In this document: one piece after another, positions 42,301 through 47,382 of the stretch
Layout: the number at the start of each line of letters is the position of its first letter
Position numbering within the stretch: the first letter of the stretch is position 1
Assembly (NCBI GenBank): GCA_018398815.1
Contig: CM031596.1
Coordinates: forward strand, 65,668,164 to 65,732,163
Direction of reading: 5' to 3'
DNA length: 64,000 nucleotides
Origin: Conus ventricosus
Taxonomy: Eukaryota > Mollusca > Gastropoda > Neogastropoda > Conidae
Notes under the pieces: model-generated
The model's input: only the letters and a program-made list of their open reading frames with translations
Told to the model about the DNA's origin: nothing
Databases searched by the model: none
Program-made: the position numbers and the translations under genes

Positions 42301-43816
42301 AATTGGAAATTTTCACAAGAGGATCAATTTAAAAAAAAAAAAAAAAAATTGCCATCAAGGGAAATAACTGCAGCATATTCACCAACACGTTTCCCCTACA
42401 ATTGGTCATATTCAGATGTGGCCGGGAGATCAAGAATGGCTGCAACACACCTCTACCAATAAAATAATTAGAGCAACTTTTGACTTGACTGTATGGCACA
42501 CAACTTTTTTTCCCCTGATTTCTGGACATTGTAATGTCCCAGATGCTGCTCACAGAATGTCCAAATATTTGCGCACAGATGAAGAGTAAAGTGATGATCA
42601 TGTAAAAAAAAAAGGGGAAAAAAAGGATGAAGAAAGAAAAGTCAATAATTTTAGCAACTAGTGCAGAGTGACTGAGGGTAGCTATTGATCATGTAATTTC
42701 AGTGGCACAAAACAGATAATACGACTTCCAGGTGACATGGTAAGCTTGGCACCGTCTCTTCTAGTCTTTCTGACATACCTTCATGAAATGCTACTTTAAA
42801 AAGCCATCTCACCGGTCAAGCTTTGAAACTAGTCCAGTGGTCCAATCAAGTAACTGTGTATGAAAGTTTGTAGGCATCGGGAACAGGCTTTAGATCTATT
42901 CAACTACTGTGCATCATCTGCTATTGTGGCACTATCACACTCACAGGCAAAGTCTGGGGCAAATGAAAGAAGCCCCACCATTTGTAAATTTCTGTTGTCT
43001 CTTAACATTAAGTCCTTCACACAAGTTTTAATAATGATAAAGAGTGAACACACAGTATGCAAATGACTTGTGATAAAGAATGAATCATCTCATGCAAAAA
43101 TTTCAAGAGGGTATTTTCAAAAGTGTGAAATATGCATACCTGTACGTGAATCAAAAGCCTTGTAACAATACAGACTGCACTATGAAGACTGCATATCGGT
43201 AGCTTGGATGATGGAGGCACAAGGAGAAGAAATGGAAAGGTTGACTGGTAGGATGAGTATTATTAAAATGTTGTGACCTTTCTAAAGTATTGCAACTGAT
43301 CATTAATACAGTTTTATGCAAGCCATTTTAATCAAATGATCTGTGAATTATGGCTGTTTAGGTCTTGATCATACTGCGGCACGAGGAAAGGTACCCAACA
43401 TTAAATTATAAATATAATGCTGTTATACACGCTACATTACAAAAAAAATAACACACAAACCCATTAAATAAGCATATGTAACTGTATTGGTTTCTCTGAG
43501 GTAATGCTAATTAAATATTTATTAAGTGCCATCATGATCAATAGATCATGTTTTCCAGTAGCTTGAAATGAAAGCCACCCTGACCAACTAAGAAATCCTA
43601 ATCCTCATATCCGATCAATAGATGTGGTACCTTGCAACAATGAACATCCAAGACGACAAATCAGTTTGAATACGGTTCACATTGTATGCCATAACTCTTG
43701 CAAGTTTACAGATCTATGTGTGTGCGAGTGTATGTGCGTATACATGTGCAAACGCGTATGTGTGTATGTACATGTGTGTGCATGCATGCATGCACATGTG
43801 TGCGTGTGTGTGTGTG

Positions 43817-43866
<50 letters not shown>

Positions 43867-44216
43867 ATGTGTTCTGGCATGCATGCATGTGTATGTTTAT
43901 GCATACGCGCATGCGTGTGTGCGCACATGCACGCAGGTGGTATGTGTGTGTTTGTACATGTCTGCATATTTTTATGTGTGTTTGTGTTTGTACATGTCTG
44001 CATGTTTTCACTGAATGTTTCCATATAAACATGCATGCCAATGCTCTGGTGTTTTGTGCAGGAGCATGTATGTGTGTGCAGTATTGGATGCTTTATCATG
44101 ATTCTCATGGCTGTTAGTAACTGTGTCAGTCTTGTAAAATATTTGTGCATGCATACATGTGTGCATACAAAGTGTATGTATGGTATGTTTGCAAGTATGC
44201 ATTTGCCACTGTATGT

Positions 44217-44269
<53 letters not shown>

Positions 44270-44271
44270 AT

Positions 44272-44327
<56 letters not shown>

Positions 44328-44384
44328 GTGTGTGTGTGTGTGGTGTTTGTAAATTGGTGTGTGCATAAATTTGAGTACATGTGG

Positions 44385-44418
<34 letters not shown>

Positions 44419-46336
44419 TGTTGTGTGTGTGTGTGTGTGTGTGCGTGCATGCGCGTGTGTGTCCATGTGTGTGCGTGTGTGTGTGCGTGCATGCGCGTGT
44501 GTGTCCATGTGTAAAGTCAGTGTGTGTGCAGCTGAGATAATTTAAAAAAAAGTAAATAATTTTCTTTTTCAACGGCTTTATTGCTGAACATTTACAGTGA
44601 TTGTGCAATAGATTTTGCCATCTACTGATCCAATTTTGTCAACAACCAGGGTTCCATTTATTGCAAAATTTTGCATAATTATTGCGTTTTTCTGCCTTCC
44701 TACGCATTTTTTTCGCGGCCGTGCGTTTAGCGACGCAATTTTCCCAGGACTCTGTTCCCAACCGCAAGCCTATGCCAGTGGGGCAAAACACGGCACAGAC
44801 CTACAGCAGACTGCTTGACACCGCCAATTAGTGATAGTGCGTGCACATTTTACTCTGTGGCACTCGCTGACTTTTTGCTAGATCAAGAATGTTCCAAAAC
44901 GCCTCATCCTTTCTCCCCTCGAAATAAAATGGAATCTTTCCCGCGTCTGCGATGGTGCCATCTTCCAATCGGAATACGTTATGACTTCCCACGCACACAT
45001 GGAAGGCCCGGACTCGTGTGGCACAGAAAACGCTTTCCTGCAGCGAGCTGCTCTGCACTTCAGCGGTGTTAAGGCGCGTGATTCAGAGCTGTTTTGACGG
45101 GAGTGAGTACAGTTTACTTTGTTACGCATTTTTTTCAGCGCTGACGCATTTTTTGCGGAGGCGTGCGTTTCTTGACGCAAAAACTAAAAAGTCAGTGGAA
45201 CCCCTGCAACAACTGATGACGAGATAATCTCTACCAGAAAAAGAAAGTTCTGGTACTACCTAAACACACACCTCACCAACAACAGACTGAAACAGGAACC
45301 ACTTATCACATGTGATAGTTTATTCAGCTTGTGACAAAATGAAACATCAAAACATCCACTTCCAAAATTTCATAGCTCAATTAATTATGTTAAAAACATA
45401 GTCTGAATCCTCAAACCTCAGACAATGTGACACTTTGTGCAGACAAAACCTGGTAATTTGACAAAAGTGACCTTGTAATGGAATGATAAAAAAAACTTTA
45501 CAAAGATACAAAGTACTTATCATATCATATCATATCTGTGGCATATTAGGCATTTTCAGCCTTTAGCCTGCTCCCGGTTTTAGCGAGAAATATTTTGGTC
45601 TTATTCTCCCACTTTTATTAAGCACTTGGGTATTATCTTGTCTGTGTCAGCCTTCAAGTACCAGGTCAAATGGAAATTTTCACATTATGATTAACTATCT
45701 CTAAATATCAGTCTCTGGAAATAACTTTTTTTAAACAAAGTTCTGAATGAAGATTGAATGACTTAATTTCATTATTTCTATTTCAGCACGGCAGTCGATA
45801 TGCACAACAAAAATTTTACAGTATTATCATTTTTTTTCAACACTTAATGTTGTGAAATGGGTTAAATTTTAACAACTTCAAAATGTTCTTAGTTCAGAGA
45901 ATTTTAACTTTTCTGAATTATGTCTGAAAGCACCATTTCCTAATTTTCTTCTGTACTTTGTGTTTATTTTTAGTTTAACATTACATTGCAATCTGAGACC
46001 GGTCAATTTCAACTTGTTCGTTACAGCAGACGTCAGCAGTGAGCAGACTGAAACTTTTTCTTTAACACTACAATGCACAACAGTCCTTTCATAATAATCA
46101 TCATGTGACAACTCAACGACCTGCTGAGCTAGGGTTCCTGTCCTACTTTGTTCAGACGAGTCTACTTACTGTGATAGTGTGGCTACTTAAACGCCAACAT
46201 CTAAACATATTTTTTAAAATCTAACTGTACCTTGAAAACCTGTTCCATGTCCAGCTGGTTGATTTGTGATGCCCTGGGTGGGAATGGGCGGTCTAACTGG
46301 CTGTCCGAAATGATGGGACTGATTATGATCCGCCAT
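7722..46336 (-). CDS. SEC24B: SEC24 (A/B type), COPII coat cargo adaptor; 22 coding exons, 3' end missing
   Basis: SEC24 pairs with SEC23 in the inner COPII coat at ER exit sites, where it binds cargo export signals and SNAREs. The joined exons give about 1330 residues. Residues 1-618 are a Pro/Gly/Gln-rich disordered region. The four-Cys zinc finger (CRSC and CNLC) is near 705-735. The trunk follows with [16 protein letters not shown] and [11 protein letters not shown], then the beta-sandwich with [20 protein letters not shown], the helical domain with [11 protein letters not shown], and the gelsolin-like domain to [15 protein letters not shown]. The [13 protein letters not shown] block is typical of SEC24A/B, not SEC24C/D. 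The long N-terminus is closer to human SEC24B (about 1270 residues) than SEC24A, but invertebrates usually have one A/B co-orthologue. About 40 C-terminal codons are not found. Exons 12 and 15 each appear to lack one base, more likely assembly errors than pseudogenisation because every other exon is intact. Confidence 0.93.
8283..8379. repeat. Fold-back hairpin in intron 21
   Basis: Inverted repeat with ~39-nt arms: AAAGTCTGAAGTGATGTCA on the left and its near-exact reverse complement ending at 8379. They are separated by about 19 bases and have only a few mismatches or indels. No coding content. Confidence 0.85.
9125..9987 (+). mobile_element. tRNA-headed long SINE-like element, copy 1
   Basis: The head folds like a tRNA: A-box-like TAGCGAAGTGG at 9132-9142 and B-box GGTTCAATTCC at 9176-9186. 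A body of about 780 bp follows, ending in a 27-base A run at 9961-9987. The whole body recurs, diverged, at 19270-20000, and its last ~200 bp recur at 40295-40500, so head and body move as one unit. At about 860 bp it is much longer than usual SINEs. A short similarity on both sides (AGGAAGACAG before, AGGAAAGACAG after) may be an imperfect target duplication. It lies in SEC24 intron 21, in antisense. Confidence 0.75.
10065..10262 (-). CDS. SEC24B: SEC24 exon 21 (gelsolin-like domain)
   Basis: The exon is 198 nt, phase 0 to 0, with acceptor CTTACAG and donor GTCAGT. It includes [16 protein letters not shown], matching the SEC24 'FLMDAGSVLMLWVG'-type strand, and NFITIPEGM before the donor. Its start is 193 bases above the A run of the nearby repeat's end. 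Confidence 0.93.
10373..10626. repeat. (GT)n microsatellite cluster
   Basis: Two long GT tracts (10373-10426 and about 10559-10626) are joined by GT-rich imperfect sequence. GT-rich sequence continues to about 11030. They occupy most of SEC24 intron 20. Confidence 0.92.
11281..11417 (-). CDS. SEC24B: SEC24 exon 20 (helical domain)
   Basis: The exon is 137 nt, entering in phase 1 and leaving in phase 0. Acceptor TTTTTGCAG, donor GTGGGT. It reads [20 protein letters not shown] and ends HALNDE, matching the RLDDRVYAM / LYRVDNLSDEG block of SEC24A/B. Confidence 0.92.
11418..12656. other. SEC24 intron 19
   Basis: Ordinary A/T-rich intron. I see only short CA-rich and A-rich stretches, with no coding or mobile sequence I can name. 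Confidence 0.6.
12657..12833 (-). CDS. SEC24B: SEC24 exon 19 (helical domain)
   Basis: The exon is 177 nt, phase 1 to 1, with acceptor GGTGGCAG. It includes [20 protein letters not shown] and [15 protein letters not shown], which are typical of SEC24A/B. The donor is GTGTGA after AAGA; a second GTGAGT two bases on would break the frame into exon 20. Confidence 0.92.
12851..13190. repeat. Diverged direct repeat around a small hairpin, intron 18
   Basis: About 95 bases at 12851-12943 (GAT.ATTATTTGCACAGGCAAAA) recur diverged at 13086-13190. Between them, 12980-13051 has inverted ends (TTGATAAAGCTC ... GAGCTTTATCAA). This looks like an old fold-back insertion with duplicated flanks. A GA-rich microsatellite follows at about 13309-13344. 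Confidence 0.5.
13541..13651 (-). CDS. SEC24B: SEC24 exon 18 (start of helical domain)
   Basis: The exon is 111 nt, phase 1 to 1, donor GTCAGT. It encodes [20 protein letters not shown] and [11 protein letters not shown], near-identical to the [11 protein letters not shown] signature of SEC24A/B. Confidence 0.95.
13652..14475. other. SEC24 intron 17
   Basis: A/T-rich intron with nothing recognisable apart from the GT-type microsatellite that starts at the exon 17 donor (14475 downward). Confidence 0.6.
14476..14649 (-). CDS. SEC24B: SEC24 exon 17 (beta-sandwich)
   Basis: The exon is 174 nt, phase 1 to 1. It carries [39 protein letters not shown] and AALLYTSSK, diagnostic of SEC24A/B. The donor lies inside a (GT)n tract: AAAG is followed directly by GTGTGTGTGTGT. 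Confidence 0.95.
15252..15378. repeat. Fold-back hairpin H1, intron 16
   Basis: The ~61-nt left arm (15252-15312) and ~60-nt right arm (15319-15378) are near-perfect reverse complements around a 6-base loop. The outer arm (…TTAGTTACCCGCCAAGGAC) matches the outer arm of the hairpin at 17857-18126. In both, the sequence after the right arm is GCTTCATTTTCTGCCCTCAG. Confidence 0.88.
15595..15753 (-). CDS. SEC24B: SEC24 exon 16 (end of trunk, start of beta-sandwich)
   Basis: The exon is 159 nt, phase 1 to 1, acceptor TATTTGCAG, donor GTAAAT. It encodes [17 protein letters not shown] and [20 protein letters not shown], matching the SEC24 block that crosses from trunk into beta-sandwich. Confidence 0.95.
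16505..16640 (+). repeat. Dispersed intronic repeat, intron 15 copy
   Basis: GGTTAGCTCTCTGTTCTCCC through GATAAAGCATTTGTTTGTAC matches 20811-20945, and reversed parts occur near 20040-20100 and 21735-21810. This copy has lost the splice-donor-like core (ACAGATAAATG in place of ACAGGTAAGTA). Confidence 0.7.
17018..17140 (-). pseudogene. SEC24B: SEC24 exon 15 (trunk domain), one base apparently missing
   Basis: Acceptor TCTCACAG, donor GTAAGT. It encodes [20 protein letters not shown] and [12 protein letters not shown]. After QY the conserved continuation (D-I-A-S-V, compare DLASL in SEC24B) is in the next frame, so one base seems absent at about 17034-17036. The exon is 123 nt, while phase 0 to 1 needs 124. 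It is marked as disrupted on that evidence alone. I regard a sequencing error as likelier than a real mutation. Confidence 0.85.
17506..17557. repeat. Poly-G tract
   Basis: About 52 bases, all G except one C, following a T run in intron 14. Confidence 0.9.
17857..18126. repeat. Fold-back hairpin H2, intron 14
   Basis: Arms of about 113 nt (17857-17970 and 18013-18126) are near-perfect inverted repeats around a 42-base loop. The outer ~60 nt of each arm match hairpin H1. The loop (GTAAGCCATTTCAG … TTATGATGTCCGC) resembles intron sequence at 16915-16985. The inner right arm contains CTGAAGAAGACCC and GGTCGAAA, which faintly resembles a hammerhead ribozyme core. Probably a non-autonomous mobile element. 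Confidence 0.85.
18762..18863 (-). CDS. SEC24B: SEC24 exon 14 (trunk domain)
   Basis: The exon is 102 nt, phase 0 to 0, acceptor GTCACCAG, donor GTCAGT. It reads [26 protein letters not shown]…, matching the SEC24 stretch SPTGGRVSVFQTQLPSLGAG just after FKLM. The frame is fixed by the neighbours on both sides. Confidence 0.92.
19270..20005 (+). mobile_element. tRNA-headed long SINE-like element, copy 2
   Basis: B-box GGTTCAATTCC at 19321-19331 is preceded by an A-box-like GGCGGTTAGC. The body follows that of the copy at 9125-9987 to its end, with many substitutions (CACCAAAGTGAC and GCAGTGCAGTGTCTC are shared landmarks). It lies in SEC24 intron 13, antisense to the gene. No A run of note remains. 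Confidence 0.7.
20009..20110 (-). repeat. Dispersed intronic repeat with TACTAAAAGTAG palindrome
   Basis: CTACTAAAAGTAGTTTAATG is followed by AATGCCTTATCC and GGCATGGA.CATCACCATAT, the same order as at 20633-20700 and 21603-21810. The donor-like core is degraded here. Confidence 0.65.
20288..20690. repeat. Inverted pair of dispersed intronic repeats
   Basis: 20338-20405 and 20563-20640 form an inverted repeat (CAAATGCCAGAATATTGAAA on one side, its complement on the other). The left copy carries GACAGGTAAGC on the plus strand. The right part carries ACTACTAAAAGTAG and ACTTACCTG at 20666-20674, which reads CAG/GTAAGT on the SEC24 strand. Together this is a fold-back arrangement within intron 13. 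Confidence 0.65.
20811..20990 (+). repeat. Dispersed intronic repeat, long copy
   Basis: GGTTAGCTCCCTGTTCTCCC leads into GGGATAAGGCATCTGTTTG and a second GGATAAAGCATTTGTTCG, so part of the unit is duplicated internally. It is homologous to 16505-16640. Confidence 0.65.
21099..21256 (-). CDS. SEC24B: SEC24 exon 13 (trunk domain)
   Basis: The exon is 158 nt, phase 1 to 0, acceptor GTTTCAG, donor GTGAGC. It encodes [20 protein letters not shown] and [13 protein letters not shown], matching [15 protein letters not shown]…[12 protein letters not shown] of SEC24B. Confidence 0.96.
21603..21810 (-). repeat. Dispersed intronic repeats with splice-donor core, intron 12
   Basis: Two partial copies. 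The first has CAACTAAAAGTTGTTTTACG. The second (21735-21810) has ACTTACCTG at 21747-21755, reading CAG/GTAAGTATAT on the SEC24 strand, followed by a degraded AACACCTTATACC. A CA microsatellite follows at 21826-21890. Confidence 0.65.
21978..22141 (-). pseudogene. SEC24B: SEC24 exon 12 (trunk domain), one base apparently missing
   Basis: Acceptor GGTGCAG, donor GTGAGT. The first frame reads [20 protein letters not shown] and ends GFLCFDR. The conserved continuation [20 protein letters not shown] is in the next frame, so a base is missing around 22047-22052 (GGGCCGG on the plus strand). The exon is 164 nt, while its neighbours' phases (1 and 1) need 165. The defect sits in a G/C run, which favours an assembly error. 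Confidence 0.88.
22551..22644. repeat. (CA)n microsatellite next to the exon 11 donor
   Basis: About 94 bases of CA repeats with two CACCACAC interruptions. On the SEC24 strand it is a GT tract beginning about seven bases after the exon 11 donor GTAGGC. Confidence 0.92.
22651..22717 (-). CDS. SEC24B: SEC24 exon 11 (trunk domain)
   Basis: The exon is 67 nt, phase 0 to 1, acceptor TGTTACAG, donor GTAGGC. It encodes [22 protein letters not shown], one of the most conserved SEC24 blocks. Confidence 0.96.
23194..23303 (-). CDS. SEC24B: SEC24 exon 10 (zinc finger to trunk link)
   Basis: The exon is 110 nt, phase 1 to 0, donor GTGAGC. I chose the acceptor GCTGTTGCAG at 23304-23305 over a TTCAG at about 23332. 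Only this one continues exon 9 as [20 protein letters not shown], matching RVNDVPEEFMYNPVTRSYGE of SEC24B. It ends [10 protein letters not shown]. Confidence 0.92.
23304..24497. other. SEC24 intron 9
   Basis: About 1.2 kb of A/T-rich sequence without repeats, open frames or mobile sequence that I can recognise. Confidence 0.6.
24498..24625 (-). CDS. SEC24B: SEC24 exon 9 (zinc finger)
   Basis: About 127-128 nt, phase 0 to 1, acceptor TTGTGGCAG, donor GTGAGT. It carries the full zinc finger [20 protein letters not shown] … [11 protein letters not shown], with four cysteines in two C-x2-C pairs as in all SEC24 proteins. The exact length is uncertain by one base in my count. Confidence 0.92.
24626..25474. 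other. SEC24 intron 8
   Basis: A/T-rich intron. I see no repeats or coding sequence. Confidence 0.6.
25475..25577 (-). CDS. SEC24B: SEC24 exon 8 (before zinc finger)
   Basis: The exon is 103 nt, phase 2 to 0, acceptor TTGTTGCAG, donor GTAAAA. It reads [30 protein letters not shown], closely matching the VFRCTLTSIPQTQALLNKAR stretch of SEC24B. Confidence 0.95.
26682..26722. repeat. (GA)n microsatellite
   Basis: A pure GA tract of about 40 bases in intron 7. Confidence 0.9.
26845..26963 (-). CDS. SEC24B: SEC24 exon 7 (start of conserved core)
   Basis: The exon is 119 nt, phase 0 to 2, donor GTGAGT. It encodes [20 protein letters not shown] and ends TKRANCNPE, matching the VNLLQERNLL … LNCSPD region of SEC24B. 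The acceptor is a tandem TTTCAGCAG, so use of the second AG would drop one Gln. Confidence 0.9.
27542..27604. repeat. (CA)n microsatellite
   Basis: A pure CA tract of about 63 bases in intron 6. Confidence 0.92.
28283..28343. repeat. Tandem duplication of ~30 bp beside the exon 6 donor
   Basis: GATAATGAGTCTTAGAGACA CCCTTATTAT occurs twice in a row, ending about 17 bases from the exon 6 donor on the intron side. Confidence 0.85.
28361..29047 (-). CDS. SEC24B: SEC24 exon 6 (Pro/Gly-rich N-terminal region)
   Basis: The exon is 687 nt (229 codons), phase 0 to 0, acceptor TCTGTTTTCCAG, donor GTGAGT. The protein is low-complexity, built on P-P-S/G units ([36 protein letters not shown]), ending [10 protein letters not shown]. 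Such disordered Pro-rich stretches precede the folded core in SEC24A/B. Being repetitive, it is prone to length variation and misassembly. Confidence 0.9.
29534..30650 (-). mobile_element. Old RNase H-type LINE, 3' end copy, intron 5
   Basis: The region is homologous to the 3' part of the LINE at 33460-35871. Shared blocks are AAGTCCCAACAC, AAGAGTTTGTTA and, at the 3' end, TATAGCCCAGCCAAC. Reading frames are broken; the tail peptide equivalent to [16 protein letters not shown] is still visible as [16 protein letters not shown]. It is clearly older than the 33 kb copy. Confidence 0.75.
29609..29680. repeat. (AT)n microsatellite
   Basis: About 70 bases of alternating AT with one phase break, self-complementary, inside the old LINE copy. 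Confidence 0.9.
31515..31580. repeat. (GT)n microsatellite
   Basis: A long GT tract in intron 5. At 31593-31616 it is followed by ACAGCCCTGATGTGGCCCTT, a scrap of the LINE 3' end motif. Confidence 0.9.
31822..32042 (-). CDS. SEC24B: SEC24 exon 5 (Pro-rich N-terminal region)
   Basis: The exon is 221 nt, phase 1 to 0, acceptor CTGTCATCAG, donor GTAAGG. It encodes Pro/Gln/Met-rich sequence ([20 protein letters not shown] … [12 protein letters not shown] … [10 protein letters not shown]). There is no domain of its own; exon status rests on splice sites, phase and composition shared with exons 2 and 6. Confidence 0.85.
32043..33353. other. SEC24 intron 4
   Basis: A/T-rich with a CTT-rich stretch at 32432-32482 and an A run at 33053-33070. 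Nothing else recognised. Confidence 0.6.
33354..33443 (-). CDS. SEC24B: SEC24 exon 4 (Ser/Pro-rich), acceptor abutting a LINE
   Basis: The exon is 90 nt, phase 1 to 1, donor GTACGG. It reads [30 protein letters not shown]. The acceptor is TTCGATCAG (33444-33452). Only TCAG separates it from the target-site duplication of the LINE at 33460-35871, so the polypyrimidine tract and branch point must come mostly from the LINE's 3' tail. Confidence 0.82.
33448..33459. repeat. Target-site duplication of LINE, 3' side
   Basis: TCGAAAGAGAAT; an identical 12-mer lies at 35872-35883 at the other end of the insertion. Confidence 0.9.
33460..35871 (-). mobile_element. 5'-truncated RNase H-bearing LINE (I-like group)
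   Basis: This 2.4 kb insertion is bounded by perfect 12-bp target-site duplications. On the minus strand it begins inside the reverse transcriptase domain ([13 protein letters not shown]) and ends in a short (TTATC)n tail after GCCCTGATGTGGCCCTTTGC GGTCGGCTGGGCTATAAGC. A T-rich tract sits at 33554-33591. The perfect duplications indicate a recent insertion; its host site is SEC24 intron 3, same strand as the gene. Other copies in the window: 29534-30650, 38870-39112, 40085-40268. Confidence 0.92.
33611..35860 (-). pseudogene. LINE ORF2 fragment: reverse transcriptase and RNase H
   Basis: The main frame at 34016-35794 has [20 protein letters not shown], motif [11 protein letters not shown], motif [15 protein letters not shown] and motif [11 protein letters not shown]. 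Then comes RNase H with [37 protein letters not shown] and [20 protein letters not shown], so the D-E-D-D catalytic set looks complete. Two frameshifts break it. Near 35760 the upstream NYRPIALTS segment is in another frame. Near 34020 the C-terminal part ([20 protein letters not shown], a His/Cys motif common after RNase H, then [16 protein letters not shown]) is displaced. The endonuclease and ORF1 are absent through 5' truncation, so the copy is dead. A VDD at motif C, where YADD or FADD is usual, is notable. Confidence 0.92.
35872..35883. repeat. Target-site duplication of LINE, 5' side
   Basis: TCGAAAGAGAAT, identical to 33448-33459. Confidence 0.9.
35884..38869. other. SEC24 intron 3, middle part
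   Basis: A/T-rich intron. It holds GA-rich sequence at 36080-36130, a GTGGG-rich stretch near 36730-36780, a short CT repeat at 37186-37201, and a (CA)n tract at 37917-37974 with a GC-rich purine/pyrimidine tail (GCGAGAGCGCGCGTGTGCGC). No coding sequence seen. Confidence 0.65.
38870..39112 (+). mobile_element. RNase H-type LINE, 3' end fragment
   Basis: It carries the tail peptide as [20 protein letters not shown] and ends GCCCTGATATGACCCTTTGC … GGGCTATAAGTATAAGCAAC. Plus orientation, opposite to the 33 kb copy. Confidence 0.8.
39170..39365. repeat. Compound (TG)n(GA)n(TG)n microsatellite
   Basis: TG-rich, then about 95 bases of GA interrupted once, then TG again. It directly follows the LINE fragment. 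Confidence 0.92.
39685..39789 (-). CDS. SEC24B: SEC24 exon 3 (N-terminal region)
   Basis: The exon is 105 nt, phase 1 to 1, acceptor CCACTGTCAG, donor GTACCT. It reads [34 protein letters not shown]. Exon status rests on splice sites, the shared phase and Gln/Pro-rich composition. Confidence 0.82.
40085..40268 (+). mobile_element. RNase H-type LINE, 3' end fragment
   Basis: It ends GTGACAGTCCTGATATGGCC … GGCTGGGCAATAAGCAATGT and a TTATCTGACCTTATCTTG tail, the same 3' end as the 33 kb copy. Confidence 0.8.
40295..40500 (+). mobile_element. 3' end of the tRNA-headed long element, copy 3
   Basis: GCAGCAGTGCAGAGTCTCCT to GACAACAAAAATAAAC matches the last ~200 bp of the copy at 9125-9987. The head is missing. 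It begins about 27 bases after a LINE tail. Confidence 0.7.
40501..41392. other. SEC24 intron 2, 5' part
   Basis: A/T-rich sequence. It includes a partial palindrome around ACCCTCTGAAAATTCGTAAC near 40590-40650; nothing else recognised. Confidence 0.5.
41393..42037 (-). CDS. SEC24B: SEC24 exon 2 (Pro/Gly/Ser-rich N-terminal region)
   Basis: The exon is 645 nt (215 codons), phase 1 to 1, acceptor TTTTGTTCAG, donor GTAAGT. The protein is disordered, with PPxG and PSQ/PSSG units ([40 protein letters not shown]) and a Ser/Ala/Gly-rich end. This fits the N-terminal region of SEC24A/B, which varies strongly between phyla. The internal Met at 42026 could be an alternative start, but the phase continues cleanly from exon 1. 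Confidence 0.9.
42038..43660. other. SEC24 intron 1, 3' part
   Basis: A/T-rich intron without recognisable elements apart from A runs at 42331-42348 and 42603-42630. Confidence 0.6.
43790..44515. repeat. Large GT/GC microsatellite cluster
   Basis: Repeated GT tracts (longest at 43806-43862, 44219-44265, 44277-44340 and 44391-44443) with interspersed GCATGCATGC-type alternation. On both strands it yields long spurious Cys/Val or His/Thr frames. Confidence 0.93.
44647..45206. mobile_element. hAT-like MITE candidate, intron 1
   Basis: The ends are inverted: CAGGGTTCCA at 44647 and TGGAACCCCTG ending at 45206. Flanking CAACAAC occurs at 44640-44646 and 45207-45213. Both subterminal regions carry a related T-rich/CpG block in direct orientation (ACGCATTTTTTTCGCGG … TGCGTTTAGCGACGCAA on the left; ACGCATTTTTTGCGG … TGCGTTTCTTGACGCAA on the right). 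The 560 bp has no transposase. CAGGG ends suggest hAT, whose duplications are usually 8 bp; only 7 match here. Confidence 0.6.
45214..46230. other. SEC24 intron 1, 5' part
   Basis: A/T-rich intron sequence with a short ATCAT repeat near 45517-45534. Nothing else recognised. Confidence 0.55.
46231..46336 (-). CDS. SEC24B: SEC24 exon 1 with start codon
   Basis: The ATG at 46336 has a good context (CGAAATGG). The exon has 106 coding nt, leaves in phase 1 and has donor GTACAG. It reads [30 protein letters not shown]. An in-frame region upstream is open for about 23 codons but has no ATG. Exon identity is by splice phase, composition and position beside a promoter-like region; there is no conserved domain. 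Confidence 0.85.
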
Positions 46337-46499
46337 TTCGAGTCGCAAACTAATGAAACACAGCAAAAACTCAAAATCAGTGAAAATTCGCGTCAAGTAG
46401 AACACGGCATGTCAAGTATCTGGTGTCTACTAATGGCCATGATTCCTTTCAGTGCTGATCATTGCCACACCATCAATGAAAACGTTGGCCGATAAAAAG

Positions 46500-46565
46500 C
46501 CAGAGGCCACGAAATGTTTCCGGAAGTGATTGATGTCACGCAGGCGCAGACTGAAAATACGTGGC
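46500..46565 (-). promoter_or_regulatory. Probable SEC24 promoter: ETS, CRE-like and NRF1-like sites
   Basis: Within 30 bases lie CCGGAAGTG (46520-46528, ETS/GABP consensus), TGATGTCA (46531-46538, one change from the CRE TGACGTCA) and CAGGCGCAG (46541-46549, NRF1-like). No TATA box was seen at the right spacing. This cluster about 190 bases upstream of the ATG fits a TATA-less housekeeping promoter. The start site itself is inferred. Confidence 0.55.
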
Positions 46566-46945
46566 ATCCTAAACGGAAATAAAGACTCGTGTCAGCGTGC
46601 ATAGCAATGCTGTTGATGTGGATGGTACCAACGTTTCACATCGGACTTCGGTCAAAACACTACTATTGCTCTACATTTAGCCGAAAAAATTGTACCGTTG
46701 CAGCAACATTCTGAGGCAACCTGGTGAAAAACAACCGAAGAACAAAATAAAGAGACGCGCTACAATTGCCCCGCCCATCTGCTCCAAAACGAAATAGCTG
46801 CACTCTTACGCTTGCCTGGCCTTGGCCTCGTTTTGTTAAAAAGGTTGAAGAGGCTTATGTTGGCTATGACACGATGGTTGGGGAAGTGCAGACCACAAAA
46901 GAAGTTTTACACGGCATGTACAGCAACGGGTAACATCACAGGAAT

Positions 46946-47348
46946 GTGCAAAAATCTAACTTGCAGAGAGAGATTTCCAGCACCGAAGGCACAGAAACAG
47001 TAGAAGACCTCTGCAACAAGTTTAAACAAGCAATCCATGCCACCATGAAAGCCAATATACCAACAAAGAATCCCAGAAGAAAAGAGTCTTATCCCTGGAT
47101 CACCTGTAACATCAGAAAACTAATGGCAAGACGGGACAGACTGTACAAGCGGATGAAAAAGGAAGTAAGGGAAGCCTTGAACACCGAAATCAAGAATCTA
47201 AACAGGACTATCCAGTGTGAATCACGACGCTCCTACTGGCAATATGTAAAGAACTTGTTCTCCCCCACTGCCCTTGAAGAGGACACCAAACCTAGCCAAA
47301 AACGATTTTGGACCTACATTAAGCACATACGCTCTTCCAAACGCTGCA

Positions 47349-47382
<34 letters not shown>

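Noticed and set aside
44815..45180. Overlapping open frames inside the MITE candidate
   Set aside because: Short, on both strands, and unrelated to any transposase motif I know.
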